Assembly: GCA_020845495.1 (NCBI GenBank)
Contig: JADLFM010000139.1
Span: 1 to 12,350 of the forward strand
Source of the DNA: Chloroflexota bacterium
Lineage (GTDB): Bacteria > Chloroflexota > UBA6077 > JACCZL01
Reading direction: 5' to 3'
Length of the DNA: 12,350 nucleotides
Shown here: positions 1 to 6,534 of the stretch, in pieces
Numbering within the stretch: the stretch's first letter is position 1
Layout: each line of letters begins with the position of its first letter
Program-made: the position numbers and the translations under genes
Notes under the pieces: generated by a model
The model's input: only the letters and a program-made list of their open reading frames with translations
Databases searched by the model: none
Told to the model about the DNA's origin: nothing

Positions 1-660
1 GCGCAGCGCACGAAGTTGCGGAGCGGGAAGTCCGGATGCGCCTGCAGCCGCGGCGCGCTGCTCGGGATGCGGCCTGACCGCACGGCCTGGGCACGCTGGA
101 ACAGGTCTTCGGTGATGATCGCCTCGAGGTCGCCACGCTCGTGGCGCACGCCGTACTCGGGGACGTCGATGATGCCGGCGCAGAGATGATTGCGCAGCAG
201 CATACCGATGGCCTGCGAACTGAGTGGCTGGTTGCGTCGATTCAGCAAGCCGTCGGCCGTCACGCGTTCGAGCATCTGCTGCTTGTTGAAGCGGCCCGTC
301 GCGTAGTCGTCGAACGCCTTGCGAATGTTCGGCGCGCTCCGGGTCTTGCAGCAAGCTCCGGCCCGCCGAGCGCGCCGCGTTGACGTAGCCGATGGGCACG
401 AGGAACACCCGGCGTCCGATCTCGAGCGCGGCCTTCATGCCGGCGCGTGTTCGATCCGAGCGCACGTCGTTGTCGAACCGCGCCAGGACGTCGAGCCCTT
501 CGCGCCGGCAGTAGTCCTCGCAGGCCCGGAGCTGGGTCGGCAGGCTCAGGTTCTCCGTCTGCTCCTTCGTGCTCACGCGGACGTAGATGACGGCACCGGG
601 CATGGCTCGCAGCGTAGTCCCCTCGTCCGCCGCGTTCAAGGCGATTGTCGGCACCGCCAT
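1..660 (-). pseudogene. Large serine recombinase remnant (internal deletion, frameshift, runs off left edge)
   Basis: Site-specific DNA recombinase of the resolvase/invertase superfamily (large serine recombinase or transposon type). Read on the minus strand, the N-terminus carries the resolvase signature VIYVRVSTKEQ, with the catalytic serine at about residue 30, then SLPTQLRACEDYC. At about 475-477 the frame jumps from GLDVLARF straight to DNDVRSDRTRAGMKAAL. In the family roughly 80-90 residues lie between these motifs, so most of the catalytic domain, including its conserved arginines, appears lost by an in-frame deletion. Near 330-335 the frame breaks by 2 nt: after LLQDPERA the recombinase domain continues in another frame (PNIRKAFDDYATG ... 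GMLLRNHLCAGIIDVPEYG ... EDLFQRAQAV) to the window edge. I chose ATG 660 because it follows the upstream small ORF by 4 nt and has GAGG 8 nt upstream; ATG 603 is the alternative. The assignment is firm and the gene is almost certainly inactive. Confidence 0.85.
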
Positions 661-664
661 CGCG

Positions 665-853
665 TCAGCCTCGGCCGTCCCGCGGCCCCGTCAGGAAGAC
701 CTCGATCAGCGTGTGGGCCATCGCCCGCGCGTGGCGGCGGATCGCGTCGATGTCCTCGTCGGACAGGTCGCGCGCCTCGTCGCCGAGCAGCGCACGATAC
801 CGCGCGATCGCGACTCGTTCCGGAACGAGTTCGTGCTCCCGGTGGTCGTCCAT
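665..853 (-). CDS. Small conserved-looking ORF upstream of the recombinase (62 aa)
   Basis: Encodes a 62-aa protein beginning MDDHREHEL, with a helical, charged core (ARYRALLGDEARDLSDEDIDA then HARAMAHTLIEVFL). It ends 4 nt before the preferred recombinase start, on the same strand, so the two were probably cotranscribed and translationally linked. From memory, similar short acidic-helical ORFs sit directly upstream of large serine recombinases in mobile elements, but I cannot run a search and know no assigned function. There are no cysteines and no membrane segment. The start at ATG 853 is the only ATG in this frame near the beginning. Codon use (GC-rich third positions) fits a real gene. 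It may be an accessory or DNA-binding partner of the recombinase; that role is inference. Confidence 0.55.
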   Translation of the reverse strand: MDDHREHELVPERVAIARYRALLGDEARDLSDEDIDAIRRHARAMAHTLIEVFLTGPRDGRG

Positions 854-948
854 CGGGTTCGCTCGTGGTGATGCGACCGACGCGATGTGAGGGCGCGGAC
901 CTGTCCCGGACCATCACGCAATTGCCGGTCGTCGGCTCGATCGAGGCT

Positions 949-1010
949 CCCGTCAAGGCCGAAGCCGCGCCGCAGGCGTGGGCCGAGCGTCAGCGAGGCG
1001 CCTTGACGGG
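949..1010. repeat. 11-bp inverted repeat with 40-nt spacer
   Basis: CCCGTCAAGGC (949-959) is a perfect inverted match of GCCTTGACGGG (1000-1010). It lies about 100-160 bp upstream of the small ORF that precedes the recombinase. It could be an element end, a recombinase binding site or an RNA hairpin; nothing in the sequence decides between them. Confidence 0.45.
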
Positions 1011-1378
1011 AACGAGCGCGAGCCCACCATCCCCCGCGTGTTGGTCCGGGCTGCTGGTATGGCTGCCGCCGCGCCGCTGGGGCGCGCCGTGCAGGAGCTA
1101 GTGAGCTGTCGGCGGTGCCTGTGGCCTGCCGCTGAGGCAACCAAGGGGAGAGACGCGGTGTGCGGAAGTAGATGTCCCTCTGCATGGCTGAACGCAGCGG
1201 CGAGGCGATTCCTTACAGCGTGCCTGCCATGGGCCACGCGCGTACCGTCGCCGCCGGGTCAGACTACCGACGCCGACACACGGGGCGTGAGCGACCCTCC
1301 GGGGCCGCCCTTCGAAAGGCTGATCGGCGAAAACCGGGGGGGCGCTCACGACCCGATTCGTCGTGTTGTTCGTGCAGA

Positions 1379-1401
1379 CCGGCGGCACAGAGCGCCGCCG
1401 G
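1379..1401. repeat. 8-bp perfect hairpin
   Basis: CCGGCGGC (1379-1386), a 7-nt loop, then GCCGCCGG (1394-1401). There is no T-run on either side and no gene ends nearby, so a terminator role is not supported. Confidence 0.4.
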
Positions 1402-1531
1402 GTTGTCGGCCTGCGCCGCCTGCAAGTTGCAGTAGACGAGCAACATGCGCCGCGCAGTGGAGCGCTATCCCGTGACAAGGCAACGGCTTGGCACGGTGAA
1501 CGGCCGAGGGCTGAAAGCCTCCCAGGCCATT

Positions 1532-1539
1532 AGCCCCCC
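1532..1539. repeat. Target site duplication, left copy (AGCCCCCC)
   Basis: AGCCCCCC directly abuts the left inverted repeat and is repeated exactly at 2582-2589. Eight bp is the usual duplication size for IS1595-family elements. Confidence 0.88.
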
Positions 1540-1563
1540 CGTGCTTATCCGGTTGTTTCAACA
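1540..1563 (+). repeat. IS1595 left terminal inverted repeat
   Basis: Starts CGTGCTTATCCGGTTG and ends TTTCAACA; 24/24 match to the reverse complement of 2558-2581. The transposase start lies 24 bp inside it. Confidence 0.92.
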
Positions 1564-1587
1564 CGCTACTACGGATAGTGTACGGGC

Positions 1588-2539
1588 GTGCCGCGCCCGC
1601 CGTTTCCGCGGAACTTGCCCGAGTTTCAGCGGCAGTTTGCCACCGAGGAGGCCTGCCAAGAGTACCTGGCGGCGTGTCGCTGGCCTGACGGCTTCAACTG
1701 CCCACGCTCCGGCCATCAGCGAGCCTACTCCATGCTGAAGCAGCGACGCTGGCGATGTGTCGCGTGCCGCTATCAAGTGTCGCTGACAGCCGGGACGATT
1801 CTCCACAACACGAAGACGCCGCTGACCGTGTGGTTCTGGGCGGCCTATCTGATGACGACGGACAAGCGGGGAATCTCGGCGCTGTTGCTTCAACGGCAGC
1901 TCGAGCTGCGTCGGTACGAGACGGCGTGGATGCTGTTGCACAAGTTGCGGCGCGCGATGGTGAACGCGGTGCGTGAGCCGCTGCGGGGCGACGTGGAGAT
2001 CGACGACACCTGGGGGGCGACCCCAACCCGGTCTGCGCGGCAGTCGCCAGCTCAAAGGGCGAAAAGCCGCGATCGTGTTGACGGCGGTGGAGAAACGCGG
2101 CGATGCGTCGAATCGGATTCGGATGGCGGTCGTGCCCGACTTCAAACAGGCCACGGTGCTGAACTTCGTCCGGCAACACGTCACGCCGGGTTCGACGGTC
2201 TATACGGACGGCTACAAGAGCTTCGAGGGATTGACGACCGCGGGCTACCGCCACGTGGCCCGAACGCAACCCCTCCGGACGACACTCCGGCGTGGCGCCC
2301 CTTCCGTGGTCCCCCTGGCGGATCGCGCGATCGGCAACCTGCAGCAGTGGCTGATCGGCACCTACCATGGGGTCAGCAAAGCGCAGTTGCAGGTCTACCT
2401 GGACGAGTTCGTGTTTCGTCACAACCGCCGTCGGCAGCCGATGGCCGCGTTTCAGACCGTGCTCGGGCTCGGCACCGGGCGAGCACCGACACCCTATCGG
2501 CAGATTCGAGGCGCTCTCGACGTGGCCGGTCAACTCTGA
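1588..2539 (+). pseudogene. IS1595-family (ISXO2-like) transposase, frameshifted
   Basis: DDE transposase for the surrounding IS. The first frame starts at GTG 1588 (MPRPPFPRNLPEF) and carries an N-terminal zinc-ribbon region (WPDGFNCPRSGHQ, then WRCVACRYQ) followed by LTAGTILHNTKTPL and the first catalytic Asp in EIDDTW. One knuckle reads CPRSG where the family normally has CPxCG, so a zinc ligand may be missing. At the six-G run 2012-2017 the frame is lost; the rest (GLRGSRQLKGRKAAIVL, second Asp in VYTDGYKSF, then LDEFVFRHNRR) is read one base later and stops at 2537-2539. The two halves together give about 316 residues, a normal length. Restoring the family-like spacing needs about two extra bases, while losing one G would also rejoin the frames. 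The first frame happens to stay open to 2940, but beyond ~2017 it is not transposase. Confidence 0.88.
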
Positions 2540-2557
2540 GCGCAACATGTTGGGGTC

Positions 2558-2581
2558 TGTTGAAACAACCGGATAAGCACG
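2558..2581 (-). repeat. IS1595 right terminal inverted repeat
   Basis: Starts TGTTGAAACAACC and ends GGATAAGCACG; perfect inverted copy of 1540-1563. It lies 18 bp beyond the transposase stop. Confidence 0.92.
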
Positions 2582-2589
2582 AGCCCCCC
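2582..2589. repeat. Target site duplication, right copy (AGCCCCCC)
   Basis: Exact copy of 1532-1539, directly abutting the right inverted repeat. Confidence 0.88.
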
Positions 2590-2910
2590 TATCAGCCTCA
2601 TCCGTTCGGTTTTGTCCGTGTCGATCGCCGCGGCCGCTGCGGGGTAGACAACTGGCTCCCGGGCCGTTGTCTACCTGGTTGTCTAGTGAGGCTTCGGGGA
2701 CGTGCCCGTAGCCAAGGAAGAGATGTCGCCAACTTCAACACGTCCGGCAATGAGCTCACGCGCGCACTCGTGGTGCCAGTTCGTTCGCGTCGCAGTGCGG
2801 TAGCGAACGGCCTGGAATCCAGTTGGCAACCGGGGCTCCTGCGCCTGCCTGAAGAAGACCGTCTTGAGCCCTGTCAGTCCAGCGGTGAGCGTGCAAGAGA
2901 GCGGCAGGTA
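2590..2910. other. Non-coding gap between IS1595 and IS21 ends
   Basis: About 320 bp with no recognisable gene. A minus-strand frame (2683-2964, 93 codons) is open here, but its first residues are encoded by the terminal repeats of the IS21 element and the rest matches nothing I know. The only clear structure is the GTTGTCTA repeat cluster at 2644-2686. Confidence 0.45.
2644..2686. repeat. GTTGTCTA repeat cluster with 9-bp inverted repeat
   Basis: GTAGACAAC (2644-2652) and GTTGTCTAC (2666-2674) form a perfect 9-bp inverted repeat with a 13-nt spacer. A third copy, GTTGTCTAG (2678-2686), follows in direct orientation 12 bp on. The arrangement suggests a protein-binding or recombination site, but no gene beside it tells which protein. 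Confidence 0.45.
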
Positions 2911-2919
2911 TGTCACCGA

Positions 2920-2980
2920 ACGCTCAAATGCGGCCACTGAGGAACGTTTGAAAAACGGCCACATTCAGGTGGGACGTTGA
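2920..2980 (-). repeat. IS21 terminal multiple repeats
   Basis: Two related units, ACGCTCAAATGCGGCCAC (2920-2937) and ACGTTTGAAAAACGGCCAC (2944-2962), are followed by a partial third, ACGTTGA (2974-2980). Tandem subterminal repeats of this kind are typical of IS21-family ends, where they bind the IstA transposase. Confidence 0.65.
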
Positions 2981-3157
2981 GTATCGTCGGTCGCGTTCAG
3001 GGCTGCAAGGTCTTTGCTCTGGTCTTGGTCTTCGTTCTGGACAAGAGAGACAGCAAGTAGCGCGGTGGGCGCTCGTGGAAACCGGTCTGTGGTTTCCAAG
3101 CCGCGGTGGGCGGTGCTCTGTCCGTCCACGGCGGCGGCAGCGTCCACGGCGGGGGCG

Positions 3158-3910
3158 TCAGGCGTCAGGGCCGTCGCTCCGGGTGCGCCGATGATGCAGG
3201 CGGTAGCTCTTGCCCTGCAGTTGCAGGATCTCCGCCCGCGCGAGGAAGCGATCGAGGATCGCCGTGGCCGCCGGCACGTCGCCGAGGAAGATCCCCCAGT
3301 CCCGCGTGGGTCGGTTCGTGGTGATCAGCGTGGACGCGGTCTCGTGACGACGGACGAAGACTTCGAGCAGGTCTTCGGCGGCGCTGGGCCCGAGTTTCTT
3401 CATGCCGAAGTCCTCGAGGACGAGCAGATCGACCCCCGTCAGTTGGTGGACGAGATCGCGGCGCTGGCCAGTGGCTTCGGCTTCGGCGAAGTCCTGCACG
3501 AGGTCGAAGGTATTGCGGATGCGGACGCGGTGGCCGGCGCGGATCGCGCCGACCGCGATCGCGGTCGCCAGATGGGTTTTGCCGAGGCCCGGCGGGCCGA
3601 TGAGCAAGACGTCGTCGTGGGCCCGCACGAACTGCGCCGTGGCGAGGTCCACCAGGCGCAGCTTGGGCAGCTTGGGATTGAACGTCCAGTCGAAGTCCTT
3701 CAACGCCTTGACCTGGACAATGCCGGCTTGCTTGAGGCGCCGGACGAAGAGGCGATCGGCGCCGCGCGCGAGCTCGTCCTCGACGAGCAACTCGAGGAAG
3801 TCGAGGTGAGCCAGCGGCGCGGCCTGCGCCTGCGCGACGCGCGCCGGCAAGGCCTCGACCATGCCCGAGAGACGCAAGTGGCGGAGCCGAGTGGTCAGCT
3901 GGGGATTCAT
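3158..3910 (-). CDS. istB: IstB-like ATPase of an IS21-family element
   Basis: AAA+ helper ATPase that assists the IstA transposase in target choice and strand transfer. The 250-aa protein starts MNPQLTTRLRHLRLSGM, the usual IstB N-terminal helix. It has Walker A GPPGLGKTHLA at about residues 106-116, a Walker B-like VDLLVLEDFG, and the conserved family stretch TLITTNRPTRDWG. Its length is normal for IstB and the frame is intact. The ATG at 3910 overlaps the istA stop as ATGA, indicating translational coupling to istA. As its istA partner is truncated, this copy has no transposase of its own and is probably non-functional in transposition. Confidence 0.93.
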   Translation of the reverse strand: MNPQLTTRLRHLRLSGMVEALPARVAQAQAAPLAHLDFLELLVEDELARGADRLFVRRLKQAGIVQVKALKDFDWTFNPKLPKLRLVDLATAQFVRAHDDVLLIGPPGLGKTHLATAIAVGAIRAGHRVRIRNTFDLVQDFAEAEATGQRRDLVHQLTGVDLLVLEDFGMKKLGPSAAEDLLEVFVRRHETASTLITTNRPTRDWGIFLGDVPAATAILDRFLARAEILQLQGKSYRLHHRRTRSDGPDA

Positions 3911-4509
3911 GGAAACAACTCCAGGGTGTACGCGGTGAGCGGACGAATGGCCGGGTCCTCGGTGGTGAGGGCCAGGGCGGCGGGCGCGGTCCCGTCGCCC
4001 GTCGCCAGGCGGACGAGCTCTTTGTAGCGAAAGCGCCGATGCTGCAGGGCCACGGTGGCCGCGTGGAGCACACGGGCGCGCGGATGCGTGCGGGTGAGGA
4101 CAAGCACGCCTTGGATCAAACGGATGGCGCGGACGCCGCGCTCGGCGAGGGCGGCCTCGGCCCATTGCCGGAGCACGGGGCCGACGCGGCCACAGCGCCC
4201 CAGGAGTTTCTCAAGGTACGCGCGTTGCCGCGCCGTCGGCTCGGCGCTCCGCTGCCCGGGTGGGGGGGCATAGAGGCCGGGGGCGACACGGGCCTGCACC
4301 GTGACCAGCGTGTCCTGCGCGAACACGCGCACCAGGTGGGCGTCCCATTCCGCGCGTACCTCCTGTCCGAGCAGCGCGTCCGGCACGGGATAGAACGCCC
4401 CGTCCACTTCGATGTGCCCGTCGGGGTGCACGGTCCGCGTGCCGCTCTTGAAGAACGGGAAGGGCGTGACCGCCAGCGGCTGCAACGCGGCCTGCTCGTG
4501 CTCGGTGGA
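3907..4509 (-). pseudogene. istA: IstA transposase, C-terminal fragment fused to a group II intron
   Basis: The last ~200 residues of an IS21 IstA transposase. From about 4509 the frame reads STEHEQAALQPLAV, then FPFFKSGTRTVHPDGHIEVDGAFYPVP and LLGQEVRAEWDAHLVRVF, the conserved C-terminal beta-rich domain (Mu-C-like) that follows the integrase core, and ends TAYTLELFP. The helix-turn-helix N-terminus and the DDE catalytic core are missing. Upstream in the same frame lies group II intron domain V/VI sequence, so the open frame starting at 4797 is part intron and not a real protein start. The missing 5' exon is not on the far side of the intron (6408-6534). Identity of the fragment is firm; how it lost its 5' part is inference. 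Confidence 0.85.
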
Positions 4510-4592
4510 GTAGACCCCGGCCCGTCGTGTAGACGCGCGGGCCAGCGGCCCCTCATCAAACCGTACGTGCGGGTTTCCCGCATACGGCTTCC
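4510..4592 (-). ncRNA. Group II intron domains V and VI
   Basis: Domain V is read at 4590-4558: AGCCGTATGCGG, a GAAA tetraloop, then CCCGCACGTACGG, with the AGC catalytic triad and the 2-nt bulge of the family. Domain VI follows as a stem built on GGCCCG and CGGGCC around 4519-4546, ending TCTAC near 4510. Confidence 0.85.
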
Positions 4593-4600
4593 CTCGACGT

Positions 4601-5962
4601 TCACGGTGCAAACCTTGAATCAGCTGGACGAGTCGCCGCCGGGAGATTCCAGCGCTCCAGCCCATGGTGGCGTCGGAGCGCATCCCGGGACACGAGCGAC
4701 CATGCCGGCCGGCGAGCCCCGTGCTTGCGGGCCCACCAGCGCGCGAGGCGTTGATTGACGAAGCCATCGAGGTGATACAGCGTCCGGCGGCGCACACGAC
4801 GGAAGTAGTGGCGGGCGCCCTGAATATACGGGTTGAGGTCGGCGATCATCGCGTCGAGGCTCAGGCCCGTCTGTCGCGTCTTCCGCCGCAGTTCGTCGCG
4901 GATGCGCCGCAACGCCTTCGGACGGACGTTGAGGTACAACCGATGGAACCGCCACCGATGCGTGTGCCCAAGAAACACGAAGTCGTCGCGTCGGGCGTCG
5001 AGCACGCGCGTCTTGTCCGGATGCAACGCCAGGCCGAGCCTCGTCATCAGCTGTTGCAGCCACGCGAGCGCGCGGTCGGGACGGTGCGGCGCCAACAGGA
5101 CGAAATCATCCGCATAGCGGACCAGCCGCCCGTGCAGGTCGCCACGTCGCGTCCGGCGACGGAAGTTCCGGTCGAGCAGGTGCAGGTACACGTTCGCCAG
5201 GAGCGGAGAGATCACCCCGCCTTGCGGTGTGCCCTGCCGGGCGCGTCGGGGACGCCCGCCGTCGCGTTCATCGACGACGCACGCCTCCAAGAACCGCTTC
5301 ACCAACGCGAGCATGGCCCGGTCCACGACGCGCTCCGCCACCGCCTTCATCAGACGGTCATGCGGGATCGTGTCGAAGTACGCGGTCACGTCCGCATCGA
5401 TGACCCAGTACAGCCCGGCTTCCAACGCCGCTCGAACCGCGTCGAGGGCATCGTGCGCCGCGCGTTTCGGCCGGAATCCGTACGAGTCCGGGTCGAAGTC
5501 CGCCTCAAAGAGCGGCTCCAGCAGCAGCTTCACCGCTGTCTGGACCACACGGTCGCGAATGTTGGGAATGCCCAGCGGGCGCTCACCACCATTCAGCTTG
5601 GGGATGTACACCCGTCGTACCGGCCCGGGTCGATAGGTCTTCGTTCGCAGCTCCTCGCGGAGCTCGTCCAGCAGCACGTCGCGACCTGACGCTTCGATCT
5701 CCGCAAAGGTGAGGCCGTCGGGGCCCGGAGCGCCGCCGTTCGCCTGGGCCAGCGCGTAGGCGTGCGCCAGGATGTCCCGCCGGTGCACCTTATCGTAGAG
5801 GGCGTAGGCGCGGAAGTGCTGATCGTTCTTGGCTCGTACGTAGAGCGCCCGTTGCAGGTCCCGGAGGCGTCCTGGTGTTTCGAGTGCGTCGCCACAATCC
5901 CCGTCCCTTTCCTGCAGGAGTCGCGTCGTCGAGTCGGGGCCCTTCCCTCCAGCCGCGTTCAC
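4601..5962 (-). CDS. ltrA: Group II intron reverse transcriptase/maturase
   Basis: Intron-encoded protein that helps the intron RNA fold and splice, and copies it into DNA during retrohoming. The 453-aa protein starts at GTG 5962. RT motifs are in order: YALYDKVHRRDIL (about 54-66), RRVYIPKLNGGERPLGIP (116-133), SYGFRPKRAAHDAL (160-173), DADVTAYFDTIPH (189-201), GTPQGGVISPLLAN (244-257), and the active site RYADDFVLL (282-290). The maturase/X domain (about 355-440) holds LNPYIQGARHYFRR and FVNQRLARWWARKHG. It ends soon after the X domain with no HNH endonuclease, as in endonuclease-lacking intron classes. All catalytic aspartates are present and the frame is intact, so it may be active. Its stop lies 11 nt before domain V. 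Confidence 0.93.
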   Translation of the reverse strand: MNAAGGKGPDSTTRLLQERDGDCGDALETPGRLRDLQRALYVRAKNDQHFRAYALYDKVHRRDILAHAYALAQANGGAPGPDGLTFAEIEASGRDVLLDELREELRTKTYRPGPVRRVYIPKLNGGERPLGIPNIRDRVVQTAVKLLLEPLFEADFDPDSYGFRPKRAAHDALDAVRAALEAGLYWVIDADVTAYFDTIPHDRLMKAVAERVVDRAMLALVKRFLEACVVDERDGGRPRRARQGTPQGGVISPLLANVYLHLLDRNFRRRTRRGDLHGRLVRYADDFVLLAPHRPDRALAWLQQLMTRLGLALHPDKTRVLDARRDDFVFLGHTHRWRFHRLYLNVRPKALRRIRDELRRKTRQTGLSLDAMIADLNPYIQGARHYFRRVRRRTLYHLDGFVNQRLARWWARKHGARRPAWSLVSRDALRRHHGLERWNLPAATRPADSRFAP

Positions 5963-6407
5963 GGCCTTCCTCGGTAGTACGGCCCCGCCCGACTCCTCGC
6001 GTGACCGCGTCGCCTCGACTGCCGTCTTGGGCGTCGCGTTGCGGGTGCCACCCGCGTCCCGCGAGGTCTCCCGTGTTCAGCGCGTTCCTGTGACCGCGTG
6101 CCGTCCCTGCTACCCCGGAGGGGCGCCTCGGTGCATCGGCTGAGCACCTTCCCGAAGCGTACGGCCTTCGCCCACTTTGTAGAGGCTCGGCCCCCTCATG
6201 CGCTCACGAGGCTACGTCTGGGTTCGCTGCGCGCTACGGCCCGTGGTTTCGCAACCGCCGACCTGCCGGCCAGCGGCATGCTGGTCCCGCTTCTGCTGGA
6301 GGCCTCGCGACCTCACGCAGGGGACCGCGCTACCCTACTGCTCAGCGGTTCATAGGGGTGGGCTCCTCTCATCCCACAAGGAACGCGCCGCTTTGCACGG
6401 CGCACAC
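5963..6407 (-). ncRNA. Group II intron 5' RNA domains (I-III, part of IV)
   Basis: No open frame with coding character covers this stretch. It begins with the GUGYG-type boundary and a strong first stem, and its length suits domains I to III. I could not fold it by hand, so exon-binding sites are not assigned. Confidence 0.6.
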
Positions 6408-6465
6408 AAAGTAGTGTTAGAGACAAGACTTGGACAAGACGAATGGCACCGATTCGTGGTCCTGT

Positions 6466-6484
6466 TGCGGTAGTGAACACCGCA
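6466..6484. terminator. Hairpin downstream of the mannosyltransferase
   Basis: TGCGGT (6466-6471), 7-nt loop, ACCGCA (6479-6484); lies 51 nt past the stop of the gene at 6535. A T-run is lacking, so termination is only possible. The stretch 6408-6534 otherwise holds no gene. Confidence 0.3.
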
Positions 6485-6534
6485 TCGCGCTTCGAAGCGA
6501 GGAAGCCCGGAGCAGCAGACGGGGCGGTCGCAAG

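Larger units (their letters stand above)
854..1531. other. Stretch without a supportable gene
   Basis: About 680 bp in which every open frame is short, overlaps others on both strands and shows no family motif I recognise. It holds two inverted repeats (949-1010 and 1379-1401, listed separately). It lies between the 5' end of the recombinase module and the IS1595 insertion, so it may include the recombinase promoter region and remains of the sequence the IS entered. Confidence 0.5.
1540..2581 (+). mobile_element. IS1595-family insertion sequence, complete ends, decayed transposase
   Basis: A 1042-bp element bounded by perfect 24-bp terminal inverted repeats and flanked by 8-bp direct repeats. 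The encoded protein has the N-terminal zinc-ribbon and DDE region of ISXO2-like (IS1595-family) transposases. Length, single gene and 8-bp target duplication all fit that family. Both ends and the target duplication are unmutated, which suggests recent insertion, yet the transposase frame is broken. A copy like this could move only with transposase supplied in trans. Confidence 0.9.
2911..4509 (-). mobile_element. IS21-family element, 3' part only
   Basis: Carries the downstream end repeats, a complete istB and the C-terminal ~200 codons of istA, in the usual istA-istB order with an ATGA overlap. The outer end is placed at TGTCACCG (2911) because IS21-family ends begin TGT and the internal repeats start just inside. 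The other end and about the first 60% of istA are absent: the fragment stops at the group II intron junction near 4509, and no istA sequence is found beyond the intron. Confidence 0.75.
4510..6407 (-). mobile_element. Group II intron with reverse transcriptase
   Basis: About 1.9 kb. Read on the minus strand, the proposed 5' end is GTGTGCGCCGTGC at 6407, matching the GUGYG start of group II introns and followed at once by a GCGCCG/CGGCGC stem. About 450 bp of structured RNA (domains I-III and part of IV) precedes the reverse transcriptase ORF, and domains V and VI follow it. The 3' end is placed near 4510 (GGTCTAC), just before the istA frame resumes; it could be a few bases further on. The RT lacks an endonuclease domain. 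I cannot assign the intron class with confidence. Confidence 0.8.

Noticed and set aside
1098..1564. Several overlapping open frames on both strands
   Set aside because: Arg/Ala/Pro-rich composition typical of GC-rich non-coding DNA, mutually overlapping, no motif or convincing ribosome binding site.
2644..2686. Integron attC-like site
   Set aside because: The repeat cores do not fit the GTTRRRY/RYYYAAC consensus and no integrase or cassette is nearby.
2018..2940. Continuation of the first transposase frame to 2940
   Set aside because: Past the G-run the transposase motifs lie in the next frame; this frame is open by chance and crosses the IS end.
3014..4027. 337-codon open frame on the plus strand
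   Set aside because: Antisense to istB and the istA end, which carry clear motifs; no domain in this frame.
4510..4797. N-terminal extension of the istA frame
   Set aside because: This part is antisense-free but lies in intron domains IV-VI and the RT 3' end; the istA similarity starts only at about 4509.
4664..5689. 341-codon open frame on the plus strand
   Set aside because: Antisense to the intron reverse transcriptase; no domain.
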